A stretch of DNA of 51,984 nucleotides. Source: an uncultured Muribaculaceae bacterium (GTDB taxonomy: Bacteria; Bacteroidota; Bacteroidia; Bacteroidales; Muribaculaceae). This document shows, piece after piece, positions 8,442 through 16,365 of the stretch. The stretch covers positions 1 to 51,984 of the forward strand of contig CAJTRT010000015.1 in the NCBI GenBank assembly GCA_910579105.1. The letters run 5' to 3'. The notes below the pieces were generated by a model. That model did no database searches. It was not told the origin of the DNA and saw only the letters and a list, made by a program, of their open reading frames with translations. How positions within the stretch are numbered: the first letter of the stretch is position 1; every line of letters begins with the position of its first letter. The translations under genes and the position numbers were made by a program.

Positions 8442-9152
8442 ATGATAAACAAGCAAAGCAACGTCTATACGATAGTTTATATAACGATGCTCGTGGTGGT
8501 CGTGGGGGCGGCGCTCGCCCTTACCGCTATGTCGCTCAAAGAGAAGCAGGACGATAACGCCCGCGCCGACAAGATGGGGCAGATTCTCCAGGCCGTGCGC
8601 CTTACCTCTCCGCGCGACCGGGTCATATCTGATTTTCAGAAGTACATCACAGACCAGTTCGTCGTGAACTCCGCCGGGCAGAAGGTTGACGGCGCGGAGG
8701 CGTTCGGCATCGATGTGGCGGCTGAGGCCAAGAAGCCGGTCGGCGAGCGTCTGCTCCCGGTCTACGTGTGCGCGATACCCGATGCCGGGACGAAATACAT
8801 CCTGCCGCTCGCCGGCATGGGGCTTTGGGGCCCCATATGGGGATATGTTTCCTTTGACGCTGATGGCTCCACGATTTACGGGGCTTTCTTCGACCACCAG
8901 GGTGAGACCCCGGGCCTTGGCGCGGAAATAGCCAAGCCCCAGTTCTCTGACCAGTTCCAGGGGCTTTCGGTAGAGAAAGACGGCGTGTTCACCCCTGTGA
9001 CGGTTGTCAAGAACGGGCAGAAGCCCGACGGGGCCGGGGACTATGTCGACGGCATCTCGGGCGGCACGATCACCTCTCTTGGCGTGGCTTCCATGCTTGA
9101 CGATTGCCTGACTCCTTACAAGGCTTTTCTTGAATCAATTAGCGAAAATTAA
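8442..9152 (+). CDS. nqrC: Na+-translocating NADH:quinone reductase subunit C
   Basis: This 236-residue protein has one N-terminal membrane helix (about residues 10-30) and a periplasmic FMN-binding domain. The flavinylation motif is 'DGISGGTITS', with Thr209 as the predicted attachment residue. The usual motif is SGAT, so SGGT is a mild variant. The upstream 'GLWGPIWGYVSF' and 'GETPGLGAEI' segments are typical of the domain. NqrC passes electrons between the NqrD/E iron-sulfur centre and NqrB. It starts 18 bp after nqrB and ends 6 bp before nqrD, consistent with one transcript. It is shorter than Vibrio NqrC (about 257), which is common in Bacteroidetes. Confidence 0.95.
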   Translation: MINKQSNVYTIVYITMLVVVVGAALALTAMSLKEKQDDNARADKMGQILQAVRLTSPRDRVISDFQKYITDQFVVNSAGQKVDGAEAFGIDVAAEAKKPVGERLLPVYVCAIPDAGTKYILPLAGMGLWGPIWGYVSFDADGSTIYGAFFDHQGETPGLGAEIAKPQFSDQFQGLSVEKDGVFTPVTVVKNGQKPDGAGDYVDGISGGTITSLGVASMLDDCLTPYKAFLESISEN

Positions 9153-9158
9153 ACCGCG

Positions 9159-9788
9159 ATGGCAGACAAGATAAATTATAAAGAGGTCTTTTTCAACCCT
9201 CTGTCGAAGGATAACCCCGTGATAGTGCAGGTATTGGGCATATGCTCGTGCCTGGCCGTCACAGCCAAGCTCGAACCGGCGCTGGTCATGGGCCTCTCCG
9301 TGATAGCGGTGCTTGCCTTTTCCAATGTGATAATCTCACTGATTCGAAACACAATACCGACAAACATCCGAATCATAGTGCAGCTCGTGGTGGTAGCGGC
9401 GCTGGTAATCATAGTCAACCAGTTGCTGCTGGCCTACGCCTACGACGTGAGCAAGCAGCTGTCGGTGTTCATAGGCCTGATAATCACCAACTGCATACTG
9501 ATGGGGCGTCTCGAGGCTTTCGCCATGGGAAACAAACCGTGGCCCTCATTCCTCGATGGTGTGGGCAACGGCCTGGGATATGCCTGGATCCTGGTAGTGG
9601 TCGGTTTTTTCCGCGAGCTGCTCGGGAGCGGCACGCTGATGGGCTGCCAGGTTGTCCCACAGTCATGGTATGACGCGGGTTATGCCAACAACGGCCTGAT
9701 GATTCTTCCGCCGATGGCTCTGATCGTGGTGGCGTGCGTCATATGGGTTCACCGCACCCGTAACCCGGAATTACAGGAAAAGGCCTGA
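9159..9788 (+). CDS. nqrD: Na+-translocating NADH:quinone reductase subunit D
   Basis: This 209-residue protein has six predicted membrane helices and is the same length as Vibrio NqrD (about 210). Cys29 ('LGICSCLAV') and Cys112 ('ITNCILMGR') stand at the positions that ligate the intramembrane 2Fe-2S cluster shared with NqrE. 'GRLEAFAMGNKPWPS' is a strong family motif. An extra Cys31 is present next to Cys29. NqrD is half of the NqrD/NqrE pair, an inverted-topology core related to RnfE/RnfA. Neighbours nqrC (6 bp) and nqrE (35 bp) support NQR rather than RNF. Confidence 0.95.
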   Translation: MADKINYKEVFFNPLSKDNPVIVQVLGICSCLAVTAKLEPALVMGLSVIAVLAFSNVIISLIRNTIPTNIRIIVQLVVVAALVIIVNQLLLAYAYDVSKQLSVFIGLIITNCILMGRLEAFAMGNKPWPSFLDGVGNGLGYAWILVVVGFFRELLGSGTLMGCQVVPQSWYDAGYANNGLMILPPMALIVVACVIWVHRTRNPELQEKA

Positions 9789-9823
9789 GGCCGGAATAGC
9801 AAATAACGCCGAATCAATTAGAA

Positions 9824-10441
9824 ATGGAAAATTTCAATCTGTTCATACGGTCGATTTTTGTCGACAACATGGTGTTCGCCTACTTCCTCGGCATGTGCTC
9901 ATTCCTCGCCGTGTCGAAGAACGTGAAAACCGCTTTCGGCCTTGGTGTGGCCGTGACGTTCATGCTGGTTGTCACCCTGCCTATCAACTACCTCCTTGAA
10001 AACTATGTGTTGAAGGCCGGAGCGCTGAGCTGGCTCGGAGAGGAATACGCCCAGGTCGACCTCAGTTTCCTGTCGCTGATAATGTTTATAGCCGTGATAG
10101 CCTCTATGACGCAGCTGGTTGAGATGACGGTGGAGAAATTCTCGCCAAGCCTTTACGCCTCGCTGGGAATCTTCCTGCCGCTTATAGCTGTCAACTGCGC
10201 GATACTCGGCGGCTCGCTGTTCATGCAGCAGCGCGGGTGGACGAGCGTGTGGACCGCCACTTGCGCCGGAGCCGGCTGGGGCCTCGGGTGGCTCCTGGCC
10301 ATTACAGCCATAGCCGCCATACGCGAGAGGGTGGCGTCCTATTCCAACGTCCCGGCACCTCTGCGCGGCATAGGCATCACCTTCATACTCTGCGCTCTCA
10401 TGGGCATCGCCTTTATGAGCTTTCTGGGCATTAAAATCTAA
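9824..10441 (+). CDS. nqrE: Na+-translocating NADH:quinone reductase subunit E
   Basis: This 205-residue protein has six predicted membrane helices and is the partner of NqrD. Cys25 ('LGMCSFLAVS') and Cys125 ('AVNCAILGG') correspond to the ligands of the membrane-buried 2Fe-2S centre. The N-terminus 'MENFNLFIRSIFVDNMVFAY' is characteristic. It lies 35 bp after nqrD and 14 bp before nqrF. The protein is slightly longer than Vibrio NqrE (about 198) because of the loop around residues 60-80. No anomaly was seen. Confidence 0.95.
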   Translation: MENFNLFIRSIFVDNMVFAYFLGMCSFLAVSKNVKTAFGLGVAVTFMLVVTLPINYLLENYVLKAGALSWLGEEYAQVDLSFLSLIMFIAVIASMTQLVEMTVEKFSPSLYASLGIFLPLIAVNCAILGGSLFMQQRGWTSVWTATCAGAGWGLGWLLAITAIAAIRERVASYSNVPAPLRGIGITFILCALMGIAFMSFLGIKI

Positions 10442-10455
10442 AATAACATTCGATT

Positions 10456-11748
10456 ATGATACTGCTGGAAACATCCACCCTTTGGCCCACAGTGCTTTCG
10501 GGTGTTGCAATATTCCTGGTGATTACCTTGCTGCTTGTCGCGGTGCTTCTCATAGCAAAGAAATACCTCGTAAGCTCCGGCAACGTCACCGTCACCATCA
10601 ATTCCGACCGAAAGGTCGAGGTGGCGGCCGGGCGTCCCCTTCTTTCCGCGCTCGCGACCAAGGACGTGTTCCTTCCGTCGGCCTGCGGCGGCAAGGGGAG
10701 CTGCGCGCAGTGCAAGGTACAGGTAACCGATGGGGGCGGCGAGATACTGCCGACCGAGGCGGTTCATTTCACCCGCAAGGAAATCAAGGACAACTGGCGC
10801 CTCGCGTGCCAGGTAAAGGTAAAGAACGACATCGACATAAAGGTTCCCGCTTCCGTGCTCGACATCAAGGAGTACGAATGTACCGTGGTGTCGAACAACA
10901 ATGTGGCCACATTCATCAAGGAATTCATCGTCGCTCTGCCCGAAGGCGCGCACATGGACTTCATCCCCGGCTCTTACGCCCAGATCAAGATTCCCCCTTT
11001 CAAGATTGATTACGACAAGGATATAGACAAGGCTTCCATCGGTGCGGAATATCTGCCGGCGTGGGAGAAGTTCGGCCTTTTCAATCTGAAATGCGTAAAC
11101 ACGGAGACTACCGTCCGCGCTTATTCCATGGCCAACTATCCGGCCGAGGGAGACCGGTTCATGCTGACCGTGCGCATAGCTACGCCACCTTTCAAGCCGA
11201 AACCCGAAGTCGGTTTCATGGATGTCAATCCCGGCATAGCGTCGAGCTACATCTTCACTCTCAAGCCGGGCGACAAGGTGCTGATGAGCGGCCCTTACGG
11301 CGACTTCCATCCGATTTTCGACTCGAAGAACGAGATGATATGGGTCGGGGGAGGCGCCGGCATGGCCCCTCTGCGAGCCCAGATCATGCATATGACCAAG
11401 ACGCTGCGCACCACGGACCGCGAAATGCACTACTTCTATGGCGCCCGCGCCCTCAACGAGGTGTTCTATCTCAACGATTTCCTCGAACTGGAAAAGGAGT
11501 TCCCGAACTTCCATTTCCATCTCGCGCTTGACCGTCCGGATCCCGCTGCCGACAAGGCCGGCGTGAAATACACTCCGGGATTCGTGCACCAGGTGATGTA
11601 CGACACCTACCTGAAAGACCACGAGTCGCCGGAGGATATCGAGTATTATATGTGCGGCCCCGGCCCGATGAGCGCGGCGGTCAACAAGATGCTTTATTCT
11701 ATCGGCGTGGAGCCAGAAAGCATCCATTACGACAATTTCGGTGGCTGA
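10456..11748 (+). CDS. nqrF: Na+-translocating NADH:quinone reductase subunit F
   Basis: This 430-residue NADH-oxidising subunit has an N-terminal membrane anchor (about residues 12-35). A ferredoxin domain follows with Cys77, Cys83, Cys86 and Cys118 (CX5CX2C plus a distal Cys) for a 2Fe-2S cluster. The FAD-binding barrel contains 'RAYSMANYP' (residues 221-229). The NADH-binding domain has 'GGGAGMAPLRAQ' from residue 298 and ends with 'CGPGPM' and 'YDNFGG'. NADH electrons pass FAD to 2Fe-2S and then to NqrD/E. The stop codon overlaps the murB ATG by one base (TGATG), so the two are probably translationally coupled. Confidence 0.96.
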   Translation: MILLETSTLWPTVLSGVAIFLVITLLLVAVLLIAKKYLVSSGNVTVTINSDRKVEVAAGRPLLSALATKDVFLPSACGGKGSCAQCKVQVTDGGGEILPTEAVHFTRKEIKDNWRLACQVKVKNDIDIKVPASVLDIKEYECTVVSNNNVATFIKEFIVALPEGAHMDFIPGSYAQIKIPPFKIDYDKDIDKASIGAEYLPAWEKFGLFNLKCVNTETTVRAYSMANYPAEGDRFMLTVRIATPPFKPKPEVGFMDVNPGIASSYIFTLKPGDKVLMSGPYGDFHPIFDSKNEMIWVGGGAGMAPLRAQIMHMTKTLRTTDREMHYFYGARALNEVFYLNDFLELEKEFPNFHFHLALDRPDPAADKAGVKYTPGFVHQVMYDTYLKDHESPEDIEYYMCGPGPMSAAVNKMLYSIGVEPESIHYDNFGG

Positions 11749-12842
11749 TGTACAAGGTAACACATAACGCTGACCTTACCAGACTGACCACATTCGGCAT
11801 TACTGCCGGATGTGGCTGTTTAGTGGAGTATGAGAGCCTCGAAGACCTCCGGCTGCTCGCGGAGGAACAGCCCGGGCTGATCCAGGGGGAGGTGTTCAAC
11901 CTCGGAGGTGGGAGCAACGTGCTTTTCCTCGATGGATGGTATGCTGGAACCGTGCTTCATTGCGTGGGGGAGGATGTTTCGGAGCTTGCCCCTGAGGCCA
12001 TATCGGATACCGGTGAGGTTTTTGTAGGCCTGAGAGTGCAGGCTGGCGCGAAACTCGACAATCTTGTCGATTACTCTACGCACCGCGGCTTGTGGGGGCT
12101 TGAGAACCTCGCGGCGATTCCAGGCTGTGTGGGGGGAGCCGCGGTTCAGAATGTCGGAGCCTACGGAGCGGAGTTTGCTCGGTGCGTGACCAAGGTGAGG
12201 GCTTTCGATATTGATACCCGGCATCCTGTCGAGCTCAGCGTCGGGCAATGCGAATACGGCTATCGCCACTCATTTTTCAAGACGGCTGCCGCGGCGAGGC
12301 TCGCGATATGCGAGGTCGAAGTCCGTCTTTCCGCCAAGGCTGCCCCAAGGCTCGGGTACTCGGGAATCAGGGAGGCGCTCGGAGATGTGACGGACGATGC
12401 CGCGACCCCGGCGCTTATAGCGGCGGCGGTTCGAGAGGTGCGCTCGGCCAAGCTGCCCGATCCGGCAGAGGTCGGGAGCGCGGGAAGCTATTTCAAGAAC
12501 CCCGTGGTCGAGGCTCCTTATTTCCGGAAAGTGGAGGACGTATGGCGTGCTTTCTGCGGACGATGCGGAACAGCGTATGTCCCGGTCCAGCATCATACTA
12601 CCGACGACGGTCGTGTAAAGCTTTCTGCCGCCTGGCTGATAGACAAGGCCGGATGCAAGCCGTTCAGTGTCGGAGGCGCATCGTTATGGCCCGCGCAGCC
12701 CCTTGTTATAGTGAACCGCGACGGCCACGCCACTGCCGCCGATATACTTTCGTTGCAGAACCGCGTGCAGGACCGCGTGGAAGAGGCGTTCGCCATACGC
12801 CTGGAGCCGGAAGTGGTGCGGCTCTCCGCGGCCATGCGGTGA
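11748..12842 (+). CDS. murB: UDP-N-acetylenolpyruvoylglucosamine reductase
   Basis: MurB reduces UDP-GlcNAc-enolpyruvate to UDP-MurNAc with NADPH in peptidoglycan synthesis. The frame is open further upstream inside nqrF. The start at 11748 is chosen because it overlaps the nqrF stop and gives the typical 'NADLTRLTTFGI' N-terminus, for 364 residues. Visible motifs are the FAD site 'GGGSNVLF' and 'NLAAIPGCVGGAAVQNVGAYG', the type I insertion 'YGYRHSFFK', catalytic Ser247 in 'GSAGSYFKNP', and a C-terminal Glu in 'LEPEVV'. Co-transcription with nqr links wall precursor supply to the respiratory operon only by arrangement; no functional link is implied. Confidence 0.95.
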   Translation: MYKVTHNADLTRLTTFGITAGCGCLVEYESLEDLRLLAEEQPGLIQGEVFNLGGGSNVLFLDGWYAGTVLHCVGEDVSELAPEAISDTGEVFVGLRVQAGAKLDNLVDYSTHRGLWGLENLAAIPGCVGGAAVQNVGAYGAEFARCVTKVRAFDIDTRHPVELSVGQCEYGYRHSFFKTAAAARLAICEVEVRLSAKAAPRLGYSGIREALGDVTDDAATPALIAAAVREVRSAKLPDPAEVGSAGSYFKNPVVEAPYFRKVEDVWRAFCGRCGTAYVPVQHHTTDDGRVKLSAAWLIDKAGCKPFSVGGASLWPAQPLVIVNRDGHATAADILSLQNRVQDRVEEAFAIRLEPEVVRLSAAMR

Positions 12843-12912
12843 CATCCAATGGTGATAATGGGTAATGGGACGGAACAATCCTTCGCCCGCCGCTGTTTGG
12901 ATTAACAGACGA

Positions 12913-12931
12913 CCGCCTGCCGGTCGGGCGG
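12913..12931 (+). terminator. Possible weak terminator between murB and murA
   Basis: A 5-bp GC stem (12913-12917 with 12927-12931) with a 9-nt loop is followed by the T-rich stretch 'ctcttgtcgttctg'. An alternative pairing GACCG/CGGTC overlaps it. It lies about 70 bp past the murB stop. Support is limited. Confidence 0.3.
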
Positions 12932-13006
12932 CTCTTGTCGTTCTGAGAGCATTGGGTACCAACGTGTCAAGAACCAGTTTTTGACGTTTCAAGACAATAT
13001 TAGCAG

Positions 13007-14326
13007 ATGAGTTCTTTTGTGATCGAGGGGGGGCGCACCCTCAGCGGCGACATAGTTCCCGCAGGCGCCAAAAACGAAGCCTTGCAGGTAATCAGCGCCA
13101 CGCTGCTGACTTCCAGCCCTGTTGAGATTTCCAATATCCCGGAAATTCGCGATGTCAAAAACCTGATCGAGCTGTTGCGCCAGATGGGGGTGAAGGTGAC
13201 CCGCCACGAGCGCGGGCGTTACACTTTCCAGGCCGATGACGTGGACCCGGAATACATCCTCTCCGATGATTTCATAGACCGAGCCTCCCACCTCCGCGGC
13301 TCGGTGCTGGTGGTCGGGCCTCTGCTGGGGCGCTTCGGGAGCGTCTATTTCCCAAAGCCCGGCGGCGACAAAATCGGTCGCAGAAAGGTCGACACCCATA
13401 TCCAGGGTTTCATAAACCTCGGAGCGGAATACACCTATGAACCCAGGAAGCACGCCTACCTCCTTACGGTGCCTGCCGGCAGAAGGCTGAAAGGAACCTA
13501 TATGCTGCTCGACGAGGCGTCGGTGACGGGCACGGCCAACATACTCATGGCGGCCGCCTACGCCGAGGGGACAACCACGATATACAACGCCGCCTGCGAG
13601 CCATACGTCCAGCAGCTTTGCAAGCTGATGACCGCCATGGGGTGCGAGATTTTCGGAATAGGCTCGAACCTGCTGACTATAAGGGGTTTCAACGGTGCTC
13701 CAGGCGGAGCGACCCACGGCATATTGCCCGATATGATCGAGGTAGGCAGCTTTATAGGTATGGCTGCCATAACACGCAGCTCGTTGACAATCAAGAATGT
13801 GAGCTACGATAATCTCGGCATTATCCCTGAAAGTTTCCGCCGGCTCGGCATCCTGCTCGAACAGCGCGGCGACGATATTTTCGTGCCCGCCCAGGAAAGC
13901 TACGTTATCGACACGGCTCTCGACGGATCCATAATGAACATCGCCGACGCACCCTGGCCCGGACTCACCCCCGACCTTCTCAGCGTTCTGCTCGTTGTCG
14001 CGACGCAGTGCCGCGGCAGTGTGCTGATCCATCAGAAGATGTTTGAGAGCCGCCTGTATTTCACCGACGGCCTGATCGAGATGGGCGCGCAGATAATTCT
14101 CTGCGACCCCCACCGCGCCGTCGTCATCGGCCACGACCACAAGTTCACCCTGCGTGGCAACCATATGAGCTCGCCCGACATCCGAGCCGGAATCGCGATG
14201 CTGCTCGCCGCTATGTCGGCCAAAGGCACAAGCGTGATCGGCAATATCGAGCAGATCGACCGCGGGTATGAGCGTATCGACGAACGCCTGAACCGCCTTG
14301 GCGCGTCGATTGCCAGGGTTGACTGA
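13007..14326 (+). CDS. murA: UDP-N-acetylglucosamine 1-carboxyvinyltransferase with Asp in place of catalytic Cys
   Basis: MurA transfers enolpyruvate from PEP to UDP-GlcNAc, the first committed step of peptidoglycan synthesis. The 439-residue protein has the inside-out barrel signature 'VPAGAKNEAL', with Lys22 and Asn23 matching E. coli numbering. The catalytic loop reads 'PGGDKIGRRKVDTH', so Asp121 (codon 13367-13369, GAC) replaces the Cys alkylated by fosfomycin in E. coli (Cys115). Asp at this site is known from Mycobacterium and Chlamydia MurA and gives an active, fosfomycin-insensitive enzyme. A 164-bp gap separates it from murB. The start at 13007 fits the family N-terminus. Confidence 0.93.
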   Translation: MSSFVIEGGRTLSGDIVPAGAKNEALQVISATLLTSSPVEISNIPEIRDVKNLIELLRQMGVKVTRHERGRYTFQADDVDPEYILSDDFIDRASHLRGSVLVVGPLLGRFGSVYFPKPGGDKIGRRKVDTHIQGFINLGAEYTYEPRKHAYLLTVPAGRRLKGTYMLLDEASVTGTANILMAAAYAEGTTTIYNAACEPYVQQLCKLMTAMGCEIFGIGSNLLTIRGFNGAPGGATHGILPDMIEVGSFIGMAAITRSSLTIKNVSYDNLGIIPESFRRLGILLEQRGDDIFVPAQESYVIDTALDGSIMNIADAPWPGLTPDLLSVLLVVATQCRGSVLIHQKMFESRLYFTDGLIEMGAQIILCDPHRAVVIGHDHKFTLRGNHMSSPDIRAGIAMLLAAMSAKGTSVIGNIEQIDRGYERIDERLNRLGASIARVD

Positions 14327-14397
14327 CTCTTTGTGGTCGAAAAGTCGAAAGATTGTCTGTTTTGTCTAATTACGGAAATTTTTCAGTATTTAATAAT

Positions 14398-14405
14398 TAC
14401 CTTTG
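14398..14405 (+). promoter_or_regulatory. Candidate -7 box for nhaD
   Basis: TACCTTTG matches TAnnTTTG about 90 bp before nhaD. No good -33 box lies 19-21 bp upstream. The leader contains a 6-bp GCCGCC/GGCGGC stem in the 14425-14460 stretch. Confidence 0.35.
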
Positions 14406-14494
14406 GTTCAAGTTATCATGGATGCGCCGCCGGCTTCCGGCAGAGGGTTGTGGCGGCATTGTGAATCAGAGTTTTTTATTTAGTTGACAAGCAG

Positions 14495-15832
14495 ATGGTC
14501 ATTGTTTTAATCGTTCTGTTCGTGCTCGGCTATCTCGGTATAGCCCTGGAGCATGTGTTGCATATCAACAAGGCCACGTTCGCCCTTCTGATGTGCGGAA
14601 TCCTTTGGGCCGTTTACGGCCTTATGGGCCACGACCCGAATCTTTCAGGCGATATCGTGGAAGCGCTTGGCGATACCTGCGAGATCGTGGTGTTCCTTAT
14701 CGGCGCGATGACCATAGTGGAGCTTATCGACAGGTACGGGGGCTTCAATATCATAGTCAGGCGCATCCACGCTAAGAACAAGCGCGGCCTTATGTGGGTG
14801 CTCGCTTTCGTGGCTTTCTTCCTGTCGAGCATCCTCGACAATATGACCACCACGATCATTATGGTTATGATGCTCAGGCGCATGCTTTCCGACCAGAAGG
14901 AGCGGTGGATGTTCGCCTCTGTGATTGTCCTGGCGGCCAACGCCGGCGGCGCATGGTCGCCAATCGGAGATATCACTACCATAATGCTGTGGATGAAGAA
15001 CTATGTTTCATCCGTCGACCTTATAGTCAACCTGCTTCTCCCGTCGCTCGTGTCCATGGTTGTCCCGACGTGGATCGCCACCAGGTTCGTCAAGAGCGAG
15101 CCGGTAGAACAGCTTAACGAGAATGACCACCGCGTGGGATATGTGCTTTCGGAGCACCATTACCACCTTTCGGTTTCCATACTGGTATGCGGTGTGGCGG
15201 GGCTGCTGTTCGTGCCGGTGTTCAAGTCGGTAACCCACCTTCCTCCGTATATGGGCATACTCTTCTCGCTCGGCGCCCTGTGGCTCGCCACAGAGCTGAT
15301 TGTGCGCCACTACAATCTCGACTCCAAGATGGAGGGACGCATATCGCAGGTGGTCAAGAATATCGACATGTCCACGATACTCTTCTTCCTCGGCATCCTT
15401 ATGTCGGTGGCCGCCTTGCAACAGGCCGGGATTCTGGCGGAACTCGCCTCCTGGCTCAACGAGCAATTCCATCAGCCTTATATCATCAACGGCATTATAG
15501 GTATCCTGTCGTCGATTGTTGACAATGTGCCCCTCGTGGCAGCCTGCATGAATATGTATCCCGTGGCCACGGAGGCTATGGTACAGGCCGCTGCGGATCC
15601 CGCCTACACGCAGTTCTTTGTTTCCGACGGTCTTTTCTGGCACCTGCTCACGTTCTGCGCCGGAGTGGGAGGGTCGTTGCTGATTATCGGCTCCGCAGCC
15701 GGAGTGGTTGCCATGGGCATAGAGAAAATCCAGTTTATGTGGTATGTGAAGCGCGTAACGTGGATGGCTTTCGCAGGCTATGTCGCCGGTATGGTGTGCA
15801 TCTGGCTGGAATCATTGTATCTCCAATTCTGA
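14495..15832 (+). CDS. nhaD: NhaD-type Na+/H+ antiporter
   Basis: This 445-residue membrane protein of the ion transporter superfamily has about 11-12 helices. Diagnostic segments are 'FLSSILDNMTTTIIMVMMLRRM' near residues 110-130, 'LAANAGGAWSPIGDITTIMLW' near 148-168, 'SIVDNVPLVAA' and 'GVGGSLLIIGSAAGV' near the end. These match NhaD rather than NhaA/NhaB or ArsB. It exchanges Na+ (or Li+) for protons across the inner membrane. Downstream of a complete NQR it can convert the Na+ gradient into proton motive force, or the reverse. It ends in a strong terminator. Confidence 0.88.
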   Translation: MVIVLIVLFVLGYLGIALEHVLHINKATFALLMCGILWAVYGLMGHDPNLSGDIVEALGDTCEIVVFLIGAMTIVELIDRYGGFNIIVRRIHAKNKRGLMWVLAFVAFFLSSILDNMTTTIIMVMMLRRMLSDQKERWMFASVIVLAANAGGAWSPIGDITTIMLWMKNYVSSVDLIVNLLLPSLVSMVVPTWIATRFVKSEPVEQLNENDHRVGYVLSEHHYHLSVSILVCGVAGLLFVPVFKSVTHLPPYMGILFSLGALWLATELIVRHYNLDSKMEGRISQVVKNIDMSTILFFLGILMSVAALQQAGILAELASWLNEQFHQPYIINGIIGILSSIVDNVPLVAACMNMYPVATEAMVQAAADPAYTQFFVSDGLFWHLLTFCAGVGGSLLIIGSAAGVVAMGIEKIQFMWYVKRVTWMAFAGYVAGMVCIWLESLYLQF

Positions 15833-15909
15833 CATACCCAAAGCGGTTTCCAACCAGTCTCTGAACAGCTTCCGCATATCACATCTCGCGGATACGTTAG
15901 AGCCCGAAA

Positions 15910-15955
15910 CAAGCCGCGGCTTCCAACTTTCGGAAGCCGCGGCTTGTTCTTTATT
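15910..15955 (+). terminator. Strong intrinsic terminator after nhaD
   Basis: A perfect 15-bp stem (15910-15924 with 15932-15946) and 7-nt loop is followed by TTCTTTATTT. It lies about 80 bp after the nhaD stop. Confidence 0.9.
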
Positions 15956-15978
15956 TACTAACGATAAAAAACGGACCC

Positions 15979-16224
15979 ATGTCAGACAGACTATCCTACG
16001 AAGAGAAAAAAGAACTTCCCGACAGCGCCTTCGGTCTTCCCGAGCGTCGCGAGTATCCTATGCCTGATGCCGCGCATGTGCGCGCCGCGGAGGCTTATTT
16101 CCGTTATTGCCCCGAAGAGCTTAAGCCTAAGCTCGCTCGCGCTATAATGGCCAGGGCGAGGGCTTTCGGCGTGGATGTGGAAAGTCCGACCATTCTGGAA
16201 TATGCCGCTGGAGGTGTCCTGTAA
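15979..16224 (+). CDS. Small DUF6582-like protein of unknown function
   Basis: This 81-residue charged soluble protein has the core 'LPDSAFGLPERREYPMPDAAHVRAAEAYF' region (residues 14-42), then a helical 'LARAIMARARAFGV' segment. The 'FGLPERREYP..D..H...A' pattern resembles the short DUF6582-like domain often found with phage prohead proteases, but no phage genes are nearby and the copy stands alone. Family assignment is from memory of the motif and is moderate. It begins 23 bp after the nhaD terminator and no promoter of its own was seen, so it may depend on readthrough. Role unknown. Confidence 0.6.
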   Translation: MSDRLSYEEKKELPDSAFGLPERREYPMPDAAHVRAAEAYFRYCPEELKPKLARAIMARARAFGVDVESPTILEYAAGGVL

Positions 16225-16265
16225 CCTTAAATTTAGCTAAAAAACAGCCCAATCTCGCCGTTCGT

Positions 16266-16296
16266 TTTAAAAATTCTATTTTATTGTTTAATTTTG
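16266..16296 (+). promoter_or_regulatory. Candidate promoter for the acyltransferase gene group
   Basis: TAATTTTG (16289-16296) matches the -7 consensus. TTTA (16266-16269), 19 nt upstream, is near the -33 consensus. The transcript would start near 16303, directly before two GC-rich palindromes. Confidence 0.55.
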
Positions 16297-16307
16297 CGGC
16301 TCGTATA

Positions 16308-16346
16308 GGGGGCGCTTCCCCCGAATATGTACGGGGGGCGCCCCCC
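16308..16346 (+). repeat. Two GC-rich palindromes at the start of the acyltransferase mRNA
   Basis: The first is a 5-bp G5/C5 stem-loop (16308-16322). The second is a perfect 14-nt palindrome, GGGGGGCGCCCCCC (16333-16346). They fill the predicted 5' leader ending 19 nt before the ATG at 16366. They could affect translation or mRNA stability. Confidence 0.6.
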
Positions 16347-16365
16347 ATTATGTCATCCCGATGCC

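Noticed and set aside
10438..11763. 441-codon minus-strand ORF opposite nqrF
   Set aside because: Composition is typical of antisense frames (rich in His, Arg, Val, Gly) and it mirrors nqrF exactly.
12989..14164. 391-codon minus-strand ORF opposite murA
   Set aside because: It is an antisense frame of a conserved gene with no domain.
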